Under the pieces are notes generated by a model. That model did no database searches and had not been told where the DNA came from. It worked only from the letters and a program-made list of their open reading frames with translations. Positions 22,045-30,989 of a stretch of 36,968 nt of DNA are shown piece after piece. This DNA comes from Candidatus Gastranaerophilales bacterium. GTDB taxonomy: Bacteria > Cyanobacteriota > Vampirovibrionia > Gastranaerophilales > Gastranaerophilaceae. The stretch is taken from positions 1-36,968 of the forward strand of contig CALVEI010000015.1 in the NCBI GenBank assembly GCA_944326515.1, in the 5' to 3' direction. Within the stretch, counting starts at the first letter, position 1. Each line of letters opens with the position of its first letter. A program made the position numbers and the translations under genes.

Positions 22045-24129
22045 ATGGCAAGACAAGTCCCATTAGAAAAGGTTAGAAACTTCGGGATTGCAGCTCACAT
22101 CGACGCAGGTAAAACAACTACTACTGAACGTATCTTGTTTTACACAGGTAAAACTCACAAATTAGGTGAGGTTCACGATGGTGCGGCTGTTACCGACTTT
22201 ATGGATCAAGAAAGAGAACGTGGTATCACTATCCAATCAGCTGCTGTTACAGCTATGTGGAAAGGTCACCAATTAAATATCATTGACACCCCCGGTCACG
22301 TTGACTTCACTATCGAAGTAGAACGTTCTTTACGTGTATTAGACGGTGTAGTAGCTGTATTTTGTGCGGTAGGTGGTGTTCAGTCACAATCTGAAACAGT
22401 TTGGAGACAAGCTAACAGATATGAAGTACCAAGAATGGTATTTGTTAACAAAATGGACAGAACAGGTGCTAACTTCTATCGTGTTGTTGATCAATTGAGA
22501 AACAGACTTGGTGCTAATGCTCATCCTATTCAATTGCCAATCGGTGCTGAAGATCAATTTACAGGTATTGTTGACCTTATCGATATGAAAGCTCACATCT
22601 ATACTAATGATTTGGGTACAGATATCAAAGTTGAAGATATTCCTGCTGATATGGTAGAAAAAGCTAATGAATATCACGCTGCTTTGGTTGAAGCAATTTC
22701 TGAACATGATGATGAATTGATGATGAAATTCCTTGAAGGTGAAGAACCTACAATGGAAGAATTGAAGAAAGTTTTAAGAAAAGCTACTTGTGATAACAAA
22801 ATTGTTCCTGTTTGCTGTGGTACTGCTTTCAAAAACAAAGGTGTTCAGTTGTTGTTAGACAACGTTGTTGATTATCTTCCTTCTCCGGTTGATGTTAAAG
22901 CTATTGATGGTGAATTGGAAGACGGTACAAAAGTTGAAAGACATTCTTCTGAATCAGAACCATTTGCAGCTCTTGCATTTAAAGTTATGACAGACCCTTA
23001 TGTAGGTCGTTTAACATTCTTACGTGTTTACTCAGGTAAGTTGACTTCAGGTTCTTATGTATTGAACGCTACAAACGGTAAAAAAGAACGTATTTCAAGA
23101 CTTGTACAAATGTATGCTGATCAAAGAAACGAAATCCAAGAAGTTTATGCTGGTGACATTTGTGCAGCTGTTGGTCTTAAAGATACAACTACAGGTGATA
23201 CATTGTGTGATGAAAAAGCTCCAATTATCTTGGAAAGAATGTCATTCCCAGAGCCTGTAATTTCTGTAGCTATTGAACCTAAAACAAAAGCTGACCAAGA
23301 TAAAATGGGTATCGCTCTTCAAAAACTTGCTGAAGAAGATCCTTCATTCAGAGTTAAATCTGATACAGAAACTGGTCAAACTATCATCTCTGGTATGGGT
23401 GAGTTGCACTTAGACATCATCGTTGACAGACTTTTAAGAGAATTCAAAGTTGATGCTAACGTTGGTAAACCTCAAGTTGCTTACAGAGAAACTATCAGAG
23501 GTAATGCTGATCAAGATTCTAAATTCATCAGACAATCTGGTGGTAAAGGTCAATACGGTCACGTTAAAATTCAAATCGAACCTGCTGAAGAAAACGCAGG
23601 ATTCGTATTCGAAAACAAAATCGTTGGTGGTGCTATTCCTAAAGAATACATCGAACCTGCAAGAAAAGGTATGGAAGAAGCTCTTGAAGGCGGTATCTTA
23701 GCAGGATTCCCAATGATTGACGTTAAAGTTACATTGTACGATGGTTCTTACCACGAAGTTGACTCTTCAGAAATGGCATTTAAAATTGCTGGTTCTATGG
23801 CTATCAAAGAAGGTACAAGAAAAGCTAAACCTTGCATTCTTGAACCTATGATGAAAGTAGAAATCGAAGTTCCTGAAGAAAATACTGGTGATATCATTGG
23901 TGATATTTCTTCAAGACGTGGTCGTGTTGAAGGTATGGAAATCATTGAAGGTACTGGAATCCAAAAAATCAGAGCTACTGTTCCTCTTGCTGAAATGTTC
24001 GGTTATGCAACTGATATCCGTTCAAAAACTCAAGGTAGAGGTACATTCTCTATGGAATTCAGCAAGTATGAACAAGTACCTGCTAATATCGAAAAAGAAA
24101 TTATTGAAAAATCTGGTGCATCTGCGTAG
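22045..24129 (+). CDS. fusA: Translation elongation factor G
   Basis: A 694-residue GTPase driving ribosomal translocation. G1 [20 protein letters not shown]2 [10 protein letters not shown]3 DTPGHVDF and G4 NKMDRTG are intact, followed by domain II, domain IV with [35 protein letters not shown] and domain [10 protein letters not shown]-type region. Length and motifs are canonical. ATG 22045 has AAAAGGAAAAAAAG. It stands alone here, with no rpsL, rpsG or tuf beside it as in the usual str operon. It has its own terminator and a repeat element upstream. Confidence 0.98.
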   Translation: MARQVPLEKVRNFGIAAHIDAGKTTTTERILFYTGKTHKLGEVHDGAAVTDFMDQERERGITIQSAAVTAMWKGHQLNIIDTPGHVDFTIEVERSLRVLDGVVAVFCAVGGVQSQSETVWRQANRYEVPRMVFVNKMDRTGANFYRVVDQLRNRLGANAHPIQLPIGAEDQFTGIVDLIDMKAHIYTNDLGTDIKVEDIPADMVEKANEYHAALVEAISEHDDELMMKFLEGEEPTMEELKKVLRKATCDNKIVPVCCGTAFKNKGVQLLLDNVVDYLPSPVDVKAIDGELEDGTKVERHSSESEPFAALAFKVMTDPYVGRLTFLRVYSGKLTSGSYVLNATNGKKERISRLVQMYADQRNEIQEVYAGDICAAVGLKDTTTGDTLCDEKAPIILERMSFPEPVISVAIEPKTKADQDKMGIALQKLAEEDPSFRVKSDTETGQTIISGMGELHLDIIVDRLLREFKVDANVGKPQVAYRETIRGNADQDSKFIRQSGGKGQYGHVKIQIEPAEENAGFVFENKIVGGAIPKEYIEPARKGMEEALEGGILAGFPMIDVKVTLYDGSYHEVDSSEMAFKIAGSMAIKEGTRKAKPCILEPMMKVEIEVPEENTGDIIGDISSRRGRVEGMEIIEGTGIQKIRATVPLAEMFGYATDIRSKTQGRGTFSMEFSKYEQVPANIEKEIIEKSGASA

Positions 24130-24150
24130 GTTTTCAATATTCATAAAATT

Positions 24151-24184
24151 AAAACCGGTTATGTCAAACATAGCCGGTTTTTTT
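24151..24184 (+). terminator. Intrinsic terminator of fusA
   Basis: AAAACCGGTTATGT / ACATAGCCGGTTTT with one G-T wobble and CAA loop, then a T-run, about 20 bp after the stop. Confidence 0.85.
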
Positions 24185-24193
24185 ATTAAAATT

Positions 24194-26224
24194 TTATAGA
24201 GAGCTCAGTGGTATATCAAGTTCCCCATCAGTGGATTTTCTTACGTTTTCTAAGATTTCGTATGGGTAGTATTCAAAACCTGTTATCTCTTTATTTTTTA
24301 TTAGTTCTTCTACTTTGCGTAGATTTTTAGGCAGGTTTTGTTTCATTTCTGGGTGTAGTTTATACCAATATTTTAGAGTTTTATCTCTTTTGGCTGAGCT
24401 GCAAGATTTGCAAAGGACTATTTTTCTACCTTTAGAATCAGTTTTTAATATATTTTTTGCTCCATCTGTTTTGGTATCTATCAAATTTATTGTAGCTACA
24501 GAATTTTTAAAAATATCTTGTGCTATAACTTTAATTTCGTTACCAACTTTTTTTGCGACCTCTTTTTCTGGAAATAGAATTGCTTGTAGGCCATAAAGTT
24601 CTTTTATAGGCGCAATGACTTTTTGCAATAGTAATGACTTATTGCGGTTGTTGTCATATAGAGAACCAAGAGTTGATTGTGTTATTTGGTAATATTTGTT
24701 GTAGTCAAATTTTGTATCTTTATTTATTTCTAAAATTATTTTTTGAATGTTTTCTATATATTCATTGACCAGATTTTGATTTTGTTCGTCGTAGTTATTA
24801 ATATTGGCACTTGTTGCAGCCATAGAAATGCAGTTGAATAAAGCTTCTTTAATCTGCTCATATTTATGTTGTCTTAAATTATCTAGAATGTCTGTCTCAG
24901 AAGCGTAAGGATGTTTTATCAATAAATCTTTAAACTCTTCTGCGATAGGCAGGTATCTTTTTTTAATAATATTTTTGTTATCATCTAATATTTTTGCAAT
25001 CTCATACATGGAGTTGCTATTTTTTACTTCTTCAAAAAGTTCGCATTTTTTGTCGTGAGTTATCGTTTCTTGTCCGCAACTTGCGCAAGGGATGCCGTTA
25101 TGTTTTACCAGTTCAAAGTTTGTTTCTCTTTCCTTTTTTACACCTGTAATTCCTGATAGTTGTTTTAATGCCGCATCATTATCATCAGGATTTAGTCTGT
25201 CATTAGACGTATCTCTGACAAAACTGGCAAGAGTTATCGGGTATGATTTGTTGCTCTCCAATTTGCCTTGCAAAGCTGCATCAGCAAGCTCTTGCAAATG
25301 TTTATAATAATATTGCGTTTCTTCTGATGATGTTAGTTTGTATATGTTTCTTTGTTCAGCTGCGCAATATTCACAACTTAACATCATATTTAAGATGCTG
25401 CCTTTTTGTGCATCTTTACTTGTATTAACTTTGTGTATGTCTGATTTTGAATAGTGAAATAAATTTTTTAAAACAGTTTTTTGTGTTTTTTCATTGTTTG
25501 TATGTGATATAGAACTTTTGTCAAAAAGAAGTTCCTGTCTGCAAGCTATTTTTAATTTATTAGAAATGTTTTTGTATATTTCTGCTTTATCTTGATTTTG
25601 AAGGAGTTTAACAGTATTTTTGAGTGATATATCCAAATATTTTAGTAAAGCTTGTCTTGATTTATTTTGATATAAGTAATTTATTTCTCTTTGGCAATCA
25701 GACAATATTTTTTTGTCATTTGTTGTTAAGTTTTGGTTTTTTACAATATTAATAAAGTTCTCATTTGTTTTTTCTAATACTTGCGTTGTTTTTTTAGAGT
25801 ATCCTTCTTTTAAAGCTGTCAAGAAAGGTTCCATTTCAGGATTACGCAATCTGTAGAACATTAGTTTTGAGTCTTTAACAATATTTTTCATTTCCGGAAC
25901 AATATTGTCTGAATATTTTTCAATATAATTGCAAAATTCCTCAGGTGTGTTTATTTCGTCAGCTTCTTTCATACATTGTTGATATTCTTTTGCAGACAGC
26001 ATTTTCGTGCCGCATAACGGACAATGCATGTTATCCAGCGATTTAAGCTCACCAATAAAGGCAATAGTATCTATGCCTTGAAAATTAATGGGCCTATAGG
26101 CATACAGCGATTTACCACATTCTTTTTTGTTTACACTTCCACTTGTTACCGCACTACCTGAAGAAAAATGATTAACCGATGTACTACCGTTGATTCTGTT
26201 GTTAAAATCATTCGGTATTTTCAT
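24194..26224 (-). CDS. Uncharacterised protein with two tandem HNH-like zinc-knuckle modules
   Basis: 676 residues, not recognised as a whole. Four CxxC pairs occur as two repeated sets: C68/C71 (HCPLCGTKM) with C284/C287 (SCEYCAAEQRN), and C380/C383 (PCASCGQET) with C605/C608 (LCKSCSSAKRDKT). Spacing within the sets is 216 and 225 residues, and the period is about 312-321, so the protein is an internal duplication with long helical inserts. The second pair in each half resembles the zinc knuckle of HNH nucleases. In module 1, H264 and N279 fall where HNH catalytic residues sit; module 2 lacks the His. The N-terminus has INFQG at 46-50. The ATG has a weak ribosome site. The function is open. 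Confidence 0.75.
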   Translation of the reverse strand: MKIPNDFNNRINGSTSVNHFSSGSAVTSGSVNKKECGKSLYAYRPINFQGIDTIAFIGELKSLDNMHCPLCGTKMLSAKEYQQCMKEADEINTPEEFCNYIEKYSDNIVPEMKNIVKDSKLMFYRLRNPEMEPFLTALKEGYSKKTTQVLEKTNENFINIVKNQNLTTNDKKILSDCQREINYLYQNKSRQALLKYLDISLKNTVKLLQNQDKAEIYKNISNKLKIACRQELLFDKSSISHTNNEKTQKTVLKNLFHYSKSDIHKVNTSKDAQKGSILNMMLSCEYCAAEQRNIYKLTSSEETQYYYKHLQELADAALQGKLESNKSYPITLASFVRDTSNDRLNPDDNDAALKQLSGITGVKKERETNFELVKHNGIPCASCGQETITHDKKCELFEEVKNSNSMYEIAKILDDNKNIIKKRYLPIAEEFKDLLIKHPYASETDILDNLRQHKYEQIKEALFNCISMAATSANINNYDEQNQNLVNEYIENIQKIILEINKDTKFDYNKYYQITQSTLGSLYDNNRNKSLLLQKVIAPIKELYGLQAILFPEKEVAKKVGNEIKVIAQDIFKNSVATINLIDTKTDGAKNILKTDSKGRKIVLCKSCSSAKRDKTLKYWYKLHPEMKQNLPKNLRKVEELIKNKEITGFEYYPYEILENVRKSTDGELDIPLSSL

Positions 26225-26258
26225 ATCTTAATAAAAAACATCCTTTGACCAAAAATTG

Positions 26259-27989
26259 CTATTTTTTAAACACAAATTCAAAAATTTTTACATCTTGCAG
26301 TTCTGACTGATACACTCCTTTTAATGTTAAATGTTGGGATAATATTTCTTCTAAATTTTTAAGTATTTTTGTATAAAGAATAGCATATTTTGCATTTTTT
26401 TCAAGCTCGTTCTGATTTTTTTTGTCAATATTTAGATTGGAAACCATTGGCATGTAAAGGTTTTCTGGAATTCTGTACATATTGTAATTTTCTACTAAAA
26501 AGATTCTCTGCCCGTTGTTTAATTTTGAAATATAGTTTTCTGTAAAATATTTTTCTAAATCTTTTGGTGCTTTTGTTTGTTCTACATACTGTTGCATTAA
26601 CATGCCTCTTTTGTCTTTTTGAGAATATTGTTTGTCTGTATAGTTGAAGGTTTCTTTCATTAAAAATGCATCAGAATTCATTAATAACTCTTCTGCCCTA
26701 TAATCTATCAAATGTGATTTATCAAAATATTTGTACAAAAATCTGCCAAAGTAAGGCATTATTACTAAATCATTTTTATCTGCTTTGGCTTTTATAAGGG
26801 CTTGTGCACTGTAGTAGTGAAATGAAGATTGTCTTTTGATTGCAGAATCTTTATAAAATAAAAAGTTAAATAAAGATACTAAAACAACGCTAAATATAGA
26901 TGCCTGAAGAAGTTTCTGCTTTGTCACTTTTGAAAGCCCAAAAGCAATAACAAGCAATATATTTAAATGTACAAGTACTGTGTATCTTGTAACAAGGGGG
27001 ATAACATGCAGGTTTGCCAAAGTTGTTAGTATTGTAATAAATAAAACTGACAAAGAAATAATCAATATACTTTTTTCTGACTTTTCTTTTAATGACAGAT
27101 ATATTGCATACAAAGACAATATCAAAAATATTAAAACATAGAATATAAAAGGGGCTACGCCATTTTCTTTTATAAAAACAAGTGGATTGTAATTTATTGA
27201 ATTATTTGAAATATTAACAAGTGCAGGTGTAAGAAAATTTTGGATAAGCGAAAAAATAAACCCCATATCAAAGTGAAAAATATCAAATAAAGAGCACAAG
27301 CCGTTGTTAACAGAAAGCATTGTTTTTATCTGAAAATAGCAATATGGCAGATAAAATATTGCCGTTGCAACAAAGCTGTACAAATAGTTTTTAAACTTTT
27401 TGTCTTTTTTTACCAACAAATAAAACAGACCAACCATAAATTCTGATGCTACAAAAAATATTCCAACATTAAAGGTATAAACAACTATGGTGTTTGTTAT
27501 AAAGAGGTATATTGCATTTTTTATGTCGAATTCTTGGACAGTTTTTAAAAAATGATATGCACTTATTAACCCAAGTATTGGCAAAAGAGAATAAAATTTG
27601 AGTTCTTGGGCATAATAAATTTCTAATGCACTTATTGTGCTCAATATAGAGAATATAACTGCCGTTTTTTCGTTAAAAAGTTTTTTGGCTAAAAAATATC
27701 CAACTGGTATGCTTAGTGTTGAAAAAAGTACAGGCAAAAAAATTAATGCTTTGTCACTTGTTCCGACCAATTTTATCCAAAAATGTAAAATTATAAAAAA
27801 CAAAGGTGCATGTAAATCTGTATAAAATACGGTTTTTAGTATTTCTAAAATACTTGTTTTAGATGCTATATCAAAACAGTAAAGCTCATCCACCCATAAA
27901 GACGCATTGTCGATATTAAACCATCTTAAAATGAAAGCAAGAGTTGTTATTGCAATTAAAAAAAGAATTGTTTTATATTTAAATTTCAT
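26259..27989 (-). CDS. GT39/ArnT-like membrane glycosyltransferase
   Basis: 576 residues with about 11-12 transmembrane segments and a soluble C-terminal ~150 residues. The start RWFNIDNASLWVDELYCFDIA carries the catalytic-type Asp-Glu of polyprenyl-phosphate-sugar-using transferases (PMT_2/GT39). DLHAPLFFIILHFWIKL and SALEIYYAQELKFYSLLPILG match their HPPLY and YSQEARxY motifs. It would transfer a sugar from a lipid carrier on the outer face of the membrane; the acceptor is unknown. TATAAT with an extended TGC lies exactly 6 nt before ATG and no Shine-Dalgarno is present. It sits 28 bp after the GT4 gene, which suggests a shared glycan pathway. Confidence 0.85.
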   Translation of the reverse strand: MKFKYKTILFLIAITTLAFILRWFNIDNASLWVDELYCFDIASKTSILEILKTVFYTDLHAPLFFIILHFWIKLVGTSDKALIFLPVLFSTLSIPVGYFLAKKLFNEKTAVIFSILSTISALEIYYAQELKFYSLLPILGLISAYHFLKTVQEFDIKNAIYLFITNTIVVYTFNVGIFFVASEFMVGLFYLLVKKDKKFKNYLYSFVATAIFYLPYCYFQIKTMLSVNNGLCSLFDIFHFDMGFIFSLIQNFLTPALVNISNNSINYNPLVFIKENGVAPFIFYVLIFLILSLYAIYLSLKEKSEKSILIISLSVLFITILTTLANLHVIPLVTRYTVLVHLNILLVIAFGLSKVTKQKLLQASIFSVVLVSLFNFLFYKDSAIKRQSSFHYYSAQALIKAKADKNDLVIMPYFGRFLYKYFDKSHLIDYRAEELLMNSDAFLMKETFNYTDKQYSQKDKRGMLMQQYVEQTKAPKDLEKYFTENYISKLNNGQRIFLVENYNMYRIPENLYMPMVSNLNIDKKNQNELEKNAKYAILYTKILKNLEEILSQHLTLKGVYQSELQDVKIFEFVFKK

Positions 27990-27995
27990 TTTCTT

Positions 27996-28004
27996 ATTAT
28001 AGCA
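27996..28004 (-). promoter_or_regulatory. Extended -10 promoter with leaderless spacing for the GT39 gene
   Basis: TGCTATAAT read leftward, then 6 nt to ATG 27989. The TGn extension strengthens the box in the absence of a clear -35. Confidence 0.55.
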
Positions 28005-28017
28005 AAATTAGTGTTTT

Positions 28018-29085
28018 TTATTTGTTTAAAAATGTATCTATAATGGTTAAAAAGTTTTTAATAAAATCATCAGAATAGAGATCTTTAACAGATTCGATAG
28101 CTTTATCATTGAAAAAGTTGAGATCTTTTTCATTTGCATTAAGCATTTGCTGCATTGCTCTTGCCAAGGCAAAAGATGAATTTGTTTTGTATAGAAAACC
28201 ATTTATACCATTTTTTACATAATCACTTGCTCCACAATGTTCGGCCGTAATTACAGGACATCCAACACTTAATGCTTCAGTCGCAACCATTCCAAAAGGT
28301 TCTATGAGCGATGGCATTATCAAACAATCTATAGAGTTGTAAAACTGTTGCATATCAGATTGTTGAGGTATAAATTCGCAATATTTTTGAATTCCATATA
28401 TTTTAATTAATAGTTTTACAGCAAGATTGTTAGATGGATATATAAATTTCACTTTAAATTTTTTATTTGTGTTTTTTAGAGCTCTAATTGCATTTAAAGC
28501 TATATAGCCACCTTTTCTGTTAAAACCAAGAGCAGATATGCCAAAAGTAAAAATAGAATTTCTAATTTTATTTGTTTGATAACGTTCTATAGGCGGTGGA
28601 AGAATTTCAATATTTTGTGAAGCTATCTTATAATTTTCAATCATGTCATTTTTGAGCACGATTGACGAAACAATTACTTTTTGACAAGAAGATATGTTTT
28701 CTTGTGTTTTTAAAAATTCATTTAATCTTCTTTTATGATGTTTTGGTCGCAATGTTTTGTATAAGAAATGGGCAAATTTGTTCGACATCATTTTTATTCT
28801 ATACGGATAGCTGTGATCGTGTATATAAGTAATATCTGATGGAACAAATGCTTTGTCCGATATAATTAAGTCATATTTGTGCTTATTTGTTTCAAAATCT
28901 TTTAGGGCAAAAATATTTTGTGGAACATTTTTGATATTACTTTTTATATTATTCGTGTACAAGTCAATAATGTATCCATGTTTTTTTAGTCCTTCTAAGA
29001 GAATAAAATTTAATTTTATTCCTCCAGAATCAAATTCATTGTCGGTATAAACAGGAGTGACAAATGCTACAGTTTTACTTTTCAT
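28018..29085 (-). CDS. GT4-family glycosyltransferase
   Basis: 355 residues with the GT-B plan: N-terminal Rossmann part beginning TVAFVTPVYTDNEFDSGGIKLNFILLEGLKKHGY and a C-terminal Glycos_transf_1 domain. The C-terminal part has EPFGMVATEALSVGCPVITAEHCGASDYVKNGINGFLY, the nucleotide-sugar-binding E-x7-E motif. It would add a sugar from a nucleotide donor on the cytoplasmic side, probably to a cell-surface glycan, which fits the next gene (GT39). TATAAA lies 6 nt before the ATG and there is no Shine-Dalgarno. Confidence 0.9.
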   Translation of the reverse strand: MKSKTVAFVTPVYTDNEFDSGGIKLNFILLEGLKKHGYIIDLYTNNIKSNIKNVPQNIFALKDFETNKHKYDLIISDKAFVPSDITYIHDHSYPYRIKMMSNKFAHFLYKTLRPKHHKRRLNEFLKTQENISSCQKVIVSSIVLKNDMIENYKIASQNIEILPPPIERYQTNKIRNSIFTFGISALGFNRKGGYIALNAIRALKNTNKKFKVKFIYPSNNLAVKLLIKIYGIQKYCEFIPQQSDMQQFYNSIDCLIMPSLIEPFGMVATEALSVGCPVITAEHCGASDYVKNGINGFLYKTNSSFALARAMQQMLNANEKDLNFFNDKAIESVKDLYSDDFIKNFLTIIDTFLNK

Positions 29086-29091
29086 TTTTCT

Positions 29092-29097
29092 TTTATA
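29092..29097 (-). promoter_or_regulatory. -10-like box of GT4 gene, leaderless spacing
   Basis: TATAAA, 6 nt before ATG 29085. The rest of the 265-bp gap 29086-29351 is AT-rich with nothing else I can identify. Confidence 0.35.
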
Positions 29098-29351
29098 ATT
29101 TATAACTTATTCTTTATTGCTTATAACGCTACTATGATTATAAATCAACTTTTATAAAATTATCAATTATATTTTTGCAAAATGTACTTATTAAAATTCA
29201 ATGGTGAAGCTAATATACTGTTAATAAAAGTTTGGAACTTACAAATCAATATAGATAAATTGTTTATTTTGGATAGTAGAAAAAATTGATAAGTTTGATT
29301 TTTTGGGGCTAAATTATTGTATCTTTGTGTTTCTAAATAGCGTTATTTGTA

Positions 29352-29723
29352 CTAACTTAAATTGCCTTTATATGCACAAGGGATATTTTCTTCTTTAAGA
29401 TATTTCATTCCCCATTTATTCAACTCAATAATAGCAGGGATTAGGGTTTCTCCTCTTTCTGTTAGAGAATATTCTGTTTTGGGAGGAACAACAGGATAAA
29501 GTTTTCTTTTTATTATATTGTCAGTTTCTAATTCTTTTAGTTGTTGGATTAGCATTTTGGGTGTAGCGTGAGGAATTAATTTTTGTAATTCATTATAACG
29601 TAGAGTTTTGTTTATCAAGTGCCCGATTATCACACCTTTGTATTTGCCTCCAATAATTTCCATAGTTACTTCTAGTGGACATTGATATTCATCTTGTTTT
29701 CGTTTAACCATAAAATACACCAT
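29352..29723 (-). CDS. HxlR-family transcriptional regulator
   Basis: A 123-residue winged-helix regulator. YQCPLEVTMEIIGGKYKGVIIGHL is the HxlR hallmark, with a Cys near the N-terminus that in relatives such as YodB senses electrophiles or quinones. TPKMLIQQLKELETDNIIKRKLYPVVPPKTEYSLTERG forms recognition helix and wing. ATG 29723 overlaps the operator; an ATG four codons later (29711) is equally possible. It is divergent from the MBL hydrolase, with back-to-back promoters and a perfect dyad over its own -10, so it is probably autorepressed and likely also controls the hydrolase. Confidence 0.93.
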   Translation of the reverse strand: MVYFMVKRKQDEYQCPLEVTMEIIGGKYKGVIIGHLINKTLRYNELQKLIPHATPKMLIQQLKELETDNIIKRKLYPVVPPKTEYSLTERGETLIPAIIELNKWGMKYLKEENIPCAYKGNLS

Positions 29724-29743
29724 ACTTACTTTTTAGTAAGTAT
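29722..29743. promoter_or_regulatory. HxlR operator
   Basis: ATACTTACT and AGTAAGTAT are perfect 9-bp arms around TTTT, matching the TACT-N-AGTA type sites known for HxlR/YodB regulators. It overlaps the start codon and -10 of the HxlR gene. Confidence 0.8.
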
Positions 29744-29769
29744 TATACAAAAAAGTACATTCTTGTCAA
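29742..29769 (-). promoter_or_regulatory. Promoter of HxlR gene
   Basis: TTGACA (29764-29769, leftward), 16-bp spacer, TATAAT (29742-29747). The -10 overlaps the operator. Confidence 0.75.
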
Positions 29770-29791
29770 AATGAAAGTGCTTATTTAAAAT
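29763..29791 (+). promoter_or_regulatory. Promoter of MBL hydrolase gene
   Basis: TTGTCA (29763-29768), 17-bp spacer, TAAAAT (29786-29791). Its -35 overlaps the -35 of the divergent HxlR promoter, so the two promoters compete or are co-controlled. Confidence 0.65.
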
Positions 29792-29814
29792 TAATTATCA
29801 AAGGAGTGATAACT

Positions 29815-30597
29815 ATGAAAATAACTCAAGTAAGAAACGCTACATTAATAATTGAATACGATAATACAAAGTTTTTGGTAGATCCTTGGCTTATGCCAAA
29901 AAATTATATGGAAGGATTTGTTGCTGCAGTTAATTCAGAAATTCGTCAGCCAAGAGTGGAATTGCCATTTGAAATTGAAAAAATAGTTGATGTGGATGCT
30001 GTTATTATTACTCATATTCATCCAGACCATTGGGATGAATTTGCTGAACGTTCAATAAATAAAAATTTGAAAATATTTGTTCAATCGGAAATAGATAAAA
30101 ACTATATTTTGACAAAAGGTTTTGTAGATGTAGAAATTTTAGCTGACGATGGTACAAAATATAATAATATCAAATTGTATAGAACACCTACACAACACGG
30201 TAAAAGAGAAATTTTAAAACCTTTGTGTGATTCGATAGGTATGCCATATGATGCCATGGGTGTTATTTTTAAATCTCAAAATGAAAAAACACTGTATCTT
30301 GCAGGTGACACTATTTGGTGTGATGAGGTTAAAAATACATTAGGTATGTATAACCCTGATGTAATAATTTTAAATGCTTGTGCGGCTACTGTCTTGAACG
30401 GAGAACGTTTGATTATGAATATTGAAGATATAGAAAAAGTTATAAAAAATGCTCCAAATTCAATAGTTATTGCAAGTCACATGGATACAGTCAGCCATTT
30501 AACTATAACAAGAGATGATTTGCTAAAATATAAAGAAAAAATGTCTTTTGCTAATTTATTAATTCCTAATGACGGGGAAATCTTGAGTATTATTTGA
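29815..30597 (+). CDS. Metallo-beta-lactamase-fold hydrolase, UlaG-like
   Basis: 260 residues. THIHPDHWDE is the HxHxDH metal motif, AGDTIW supplies the bridging Asp and SHMDTVSH the final His. The start MKITQVRNATLIIEYDNTKFLVDPWLMP is typical of the UlaG/YtnP-like branch, often lactonases or phosphodiesterases. The substrate is unknown. Its divergent HxlR regulator suggests induction by a small molecule such as an electrophile or aromatic (inference). ATG 29815 has AAAGGAG 8 nt upstream; an in-frame GTG at 29806 lies too close to it. Confidence 0.9.
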   Translation: MKITQVRNATLIIEYDNTKFLVDPWLMPKNYMEGFVAAVNSEIRQPRVELPFEIEKIVDVDAVIITHIHPDHWDEFAERSINKNLKIFVQSEIDKNYILTKGFVDVEILADDGTKYNNIKLYRTPTQHGKREILKPLCDSIGMPYDAMGVIFKSQNEKTLYLAGDTIWCDEVKNTLGMYNPDVIILNACAATVLNGERLIMNIEDIEKVIKNAPNSIVIASHMDTVSHLTITRDDLLKYKEKMSFANLLIPNDGEILSII

Positions 30598-30931
30598 TAA
30601 ATGTTTTTTATATGAGGAGTTAACAAAACTTTAATTGGATCAATTTTTAGCTTCGATTTACATTATACAAGTATGTATTTTAATTTTAACTATTATAACT
30701 TAATATGAATTCTTTGTTTTAAGCTTTGCGTCAAGGAGTAGGGTTGTTTTATAATAAAAAAAGAATGTTAATTTCTTGTAAGACACAAGTCTTTTTCACA
30801 ATGATTTAGACGATTGGGATAAGTTTGTAGTGATGATAATTATTGTATTTTAGAGAAAAACTCTGTTTTTCATAATGCTCTTATTATTTATTTTAAATAA
30901 TTTTGTGTTAATTAGTTTTATATATGTAGTA
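30598..30931. other. Non-coding gap with no assigned feature
   Basis: AT-rich spacer between the MBL hydrolase and the WYL promoter. I find no frame with a ribosome site, no RNA gene and no clear terminator. It marks the left border of the WYL region. Confidence 0.5.
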
Positions 30932-30963
30932 CGACTCTTTTTGTCGTGGTTGTTGGGTATAAT
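30932..30963 (+). promoter_or_regulatory. WYL operon promoter with dyad operator (copy 1)
   Basis: CGACTCTTTTTGTCG (30932-30946; CGAC-N7-GTCG, extended to ACGAC/GTCGT) lies 11 nt before TATAAT (30958-30963). The -35 position falls inside the dyad loop (CTCTTT, 17-bp spacing), so a bound protein would block polymerase. The identical 15-mer at the same spacing precedes the convergent operon. Confidence 0.7.
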
Positions 30964-30989
30964 ATACATGAAATTAATAGGAAATAAAA

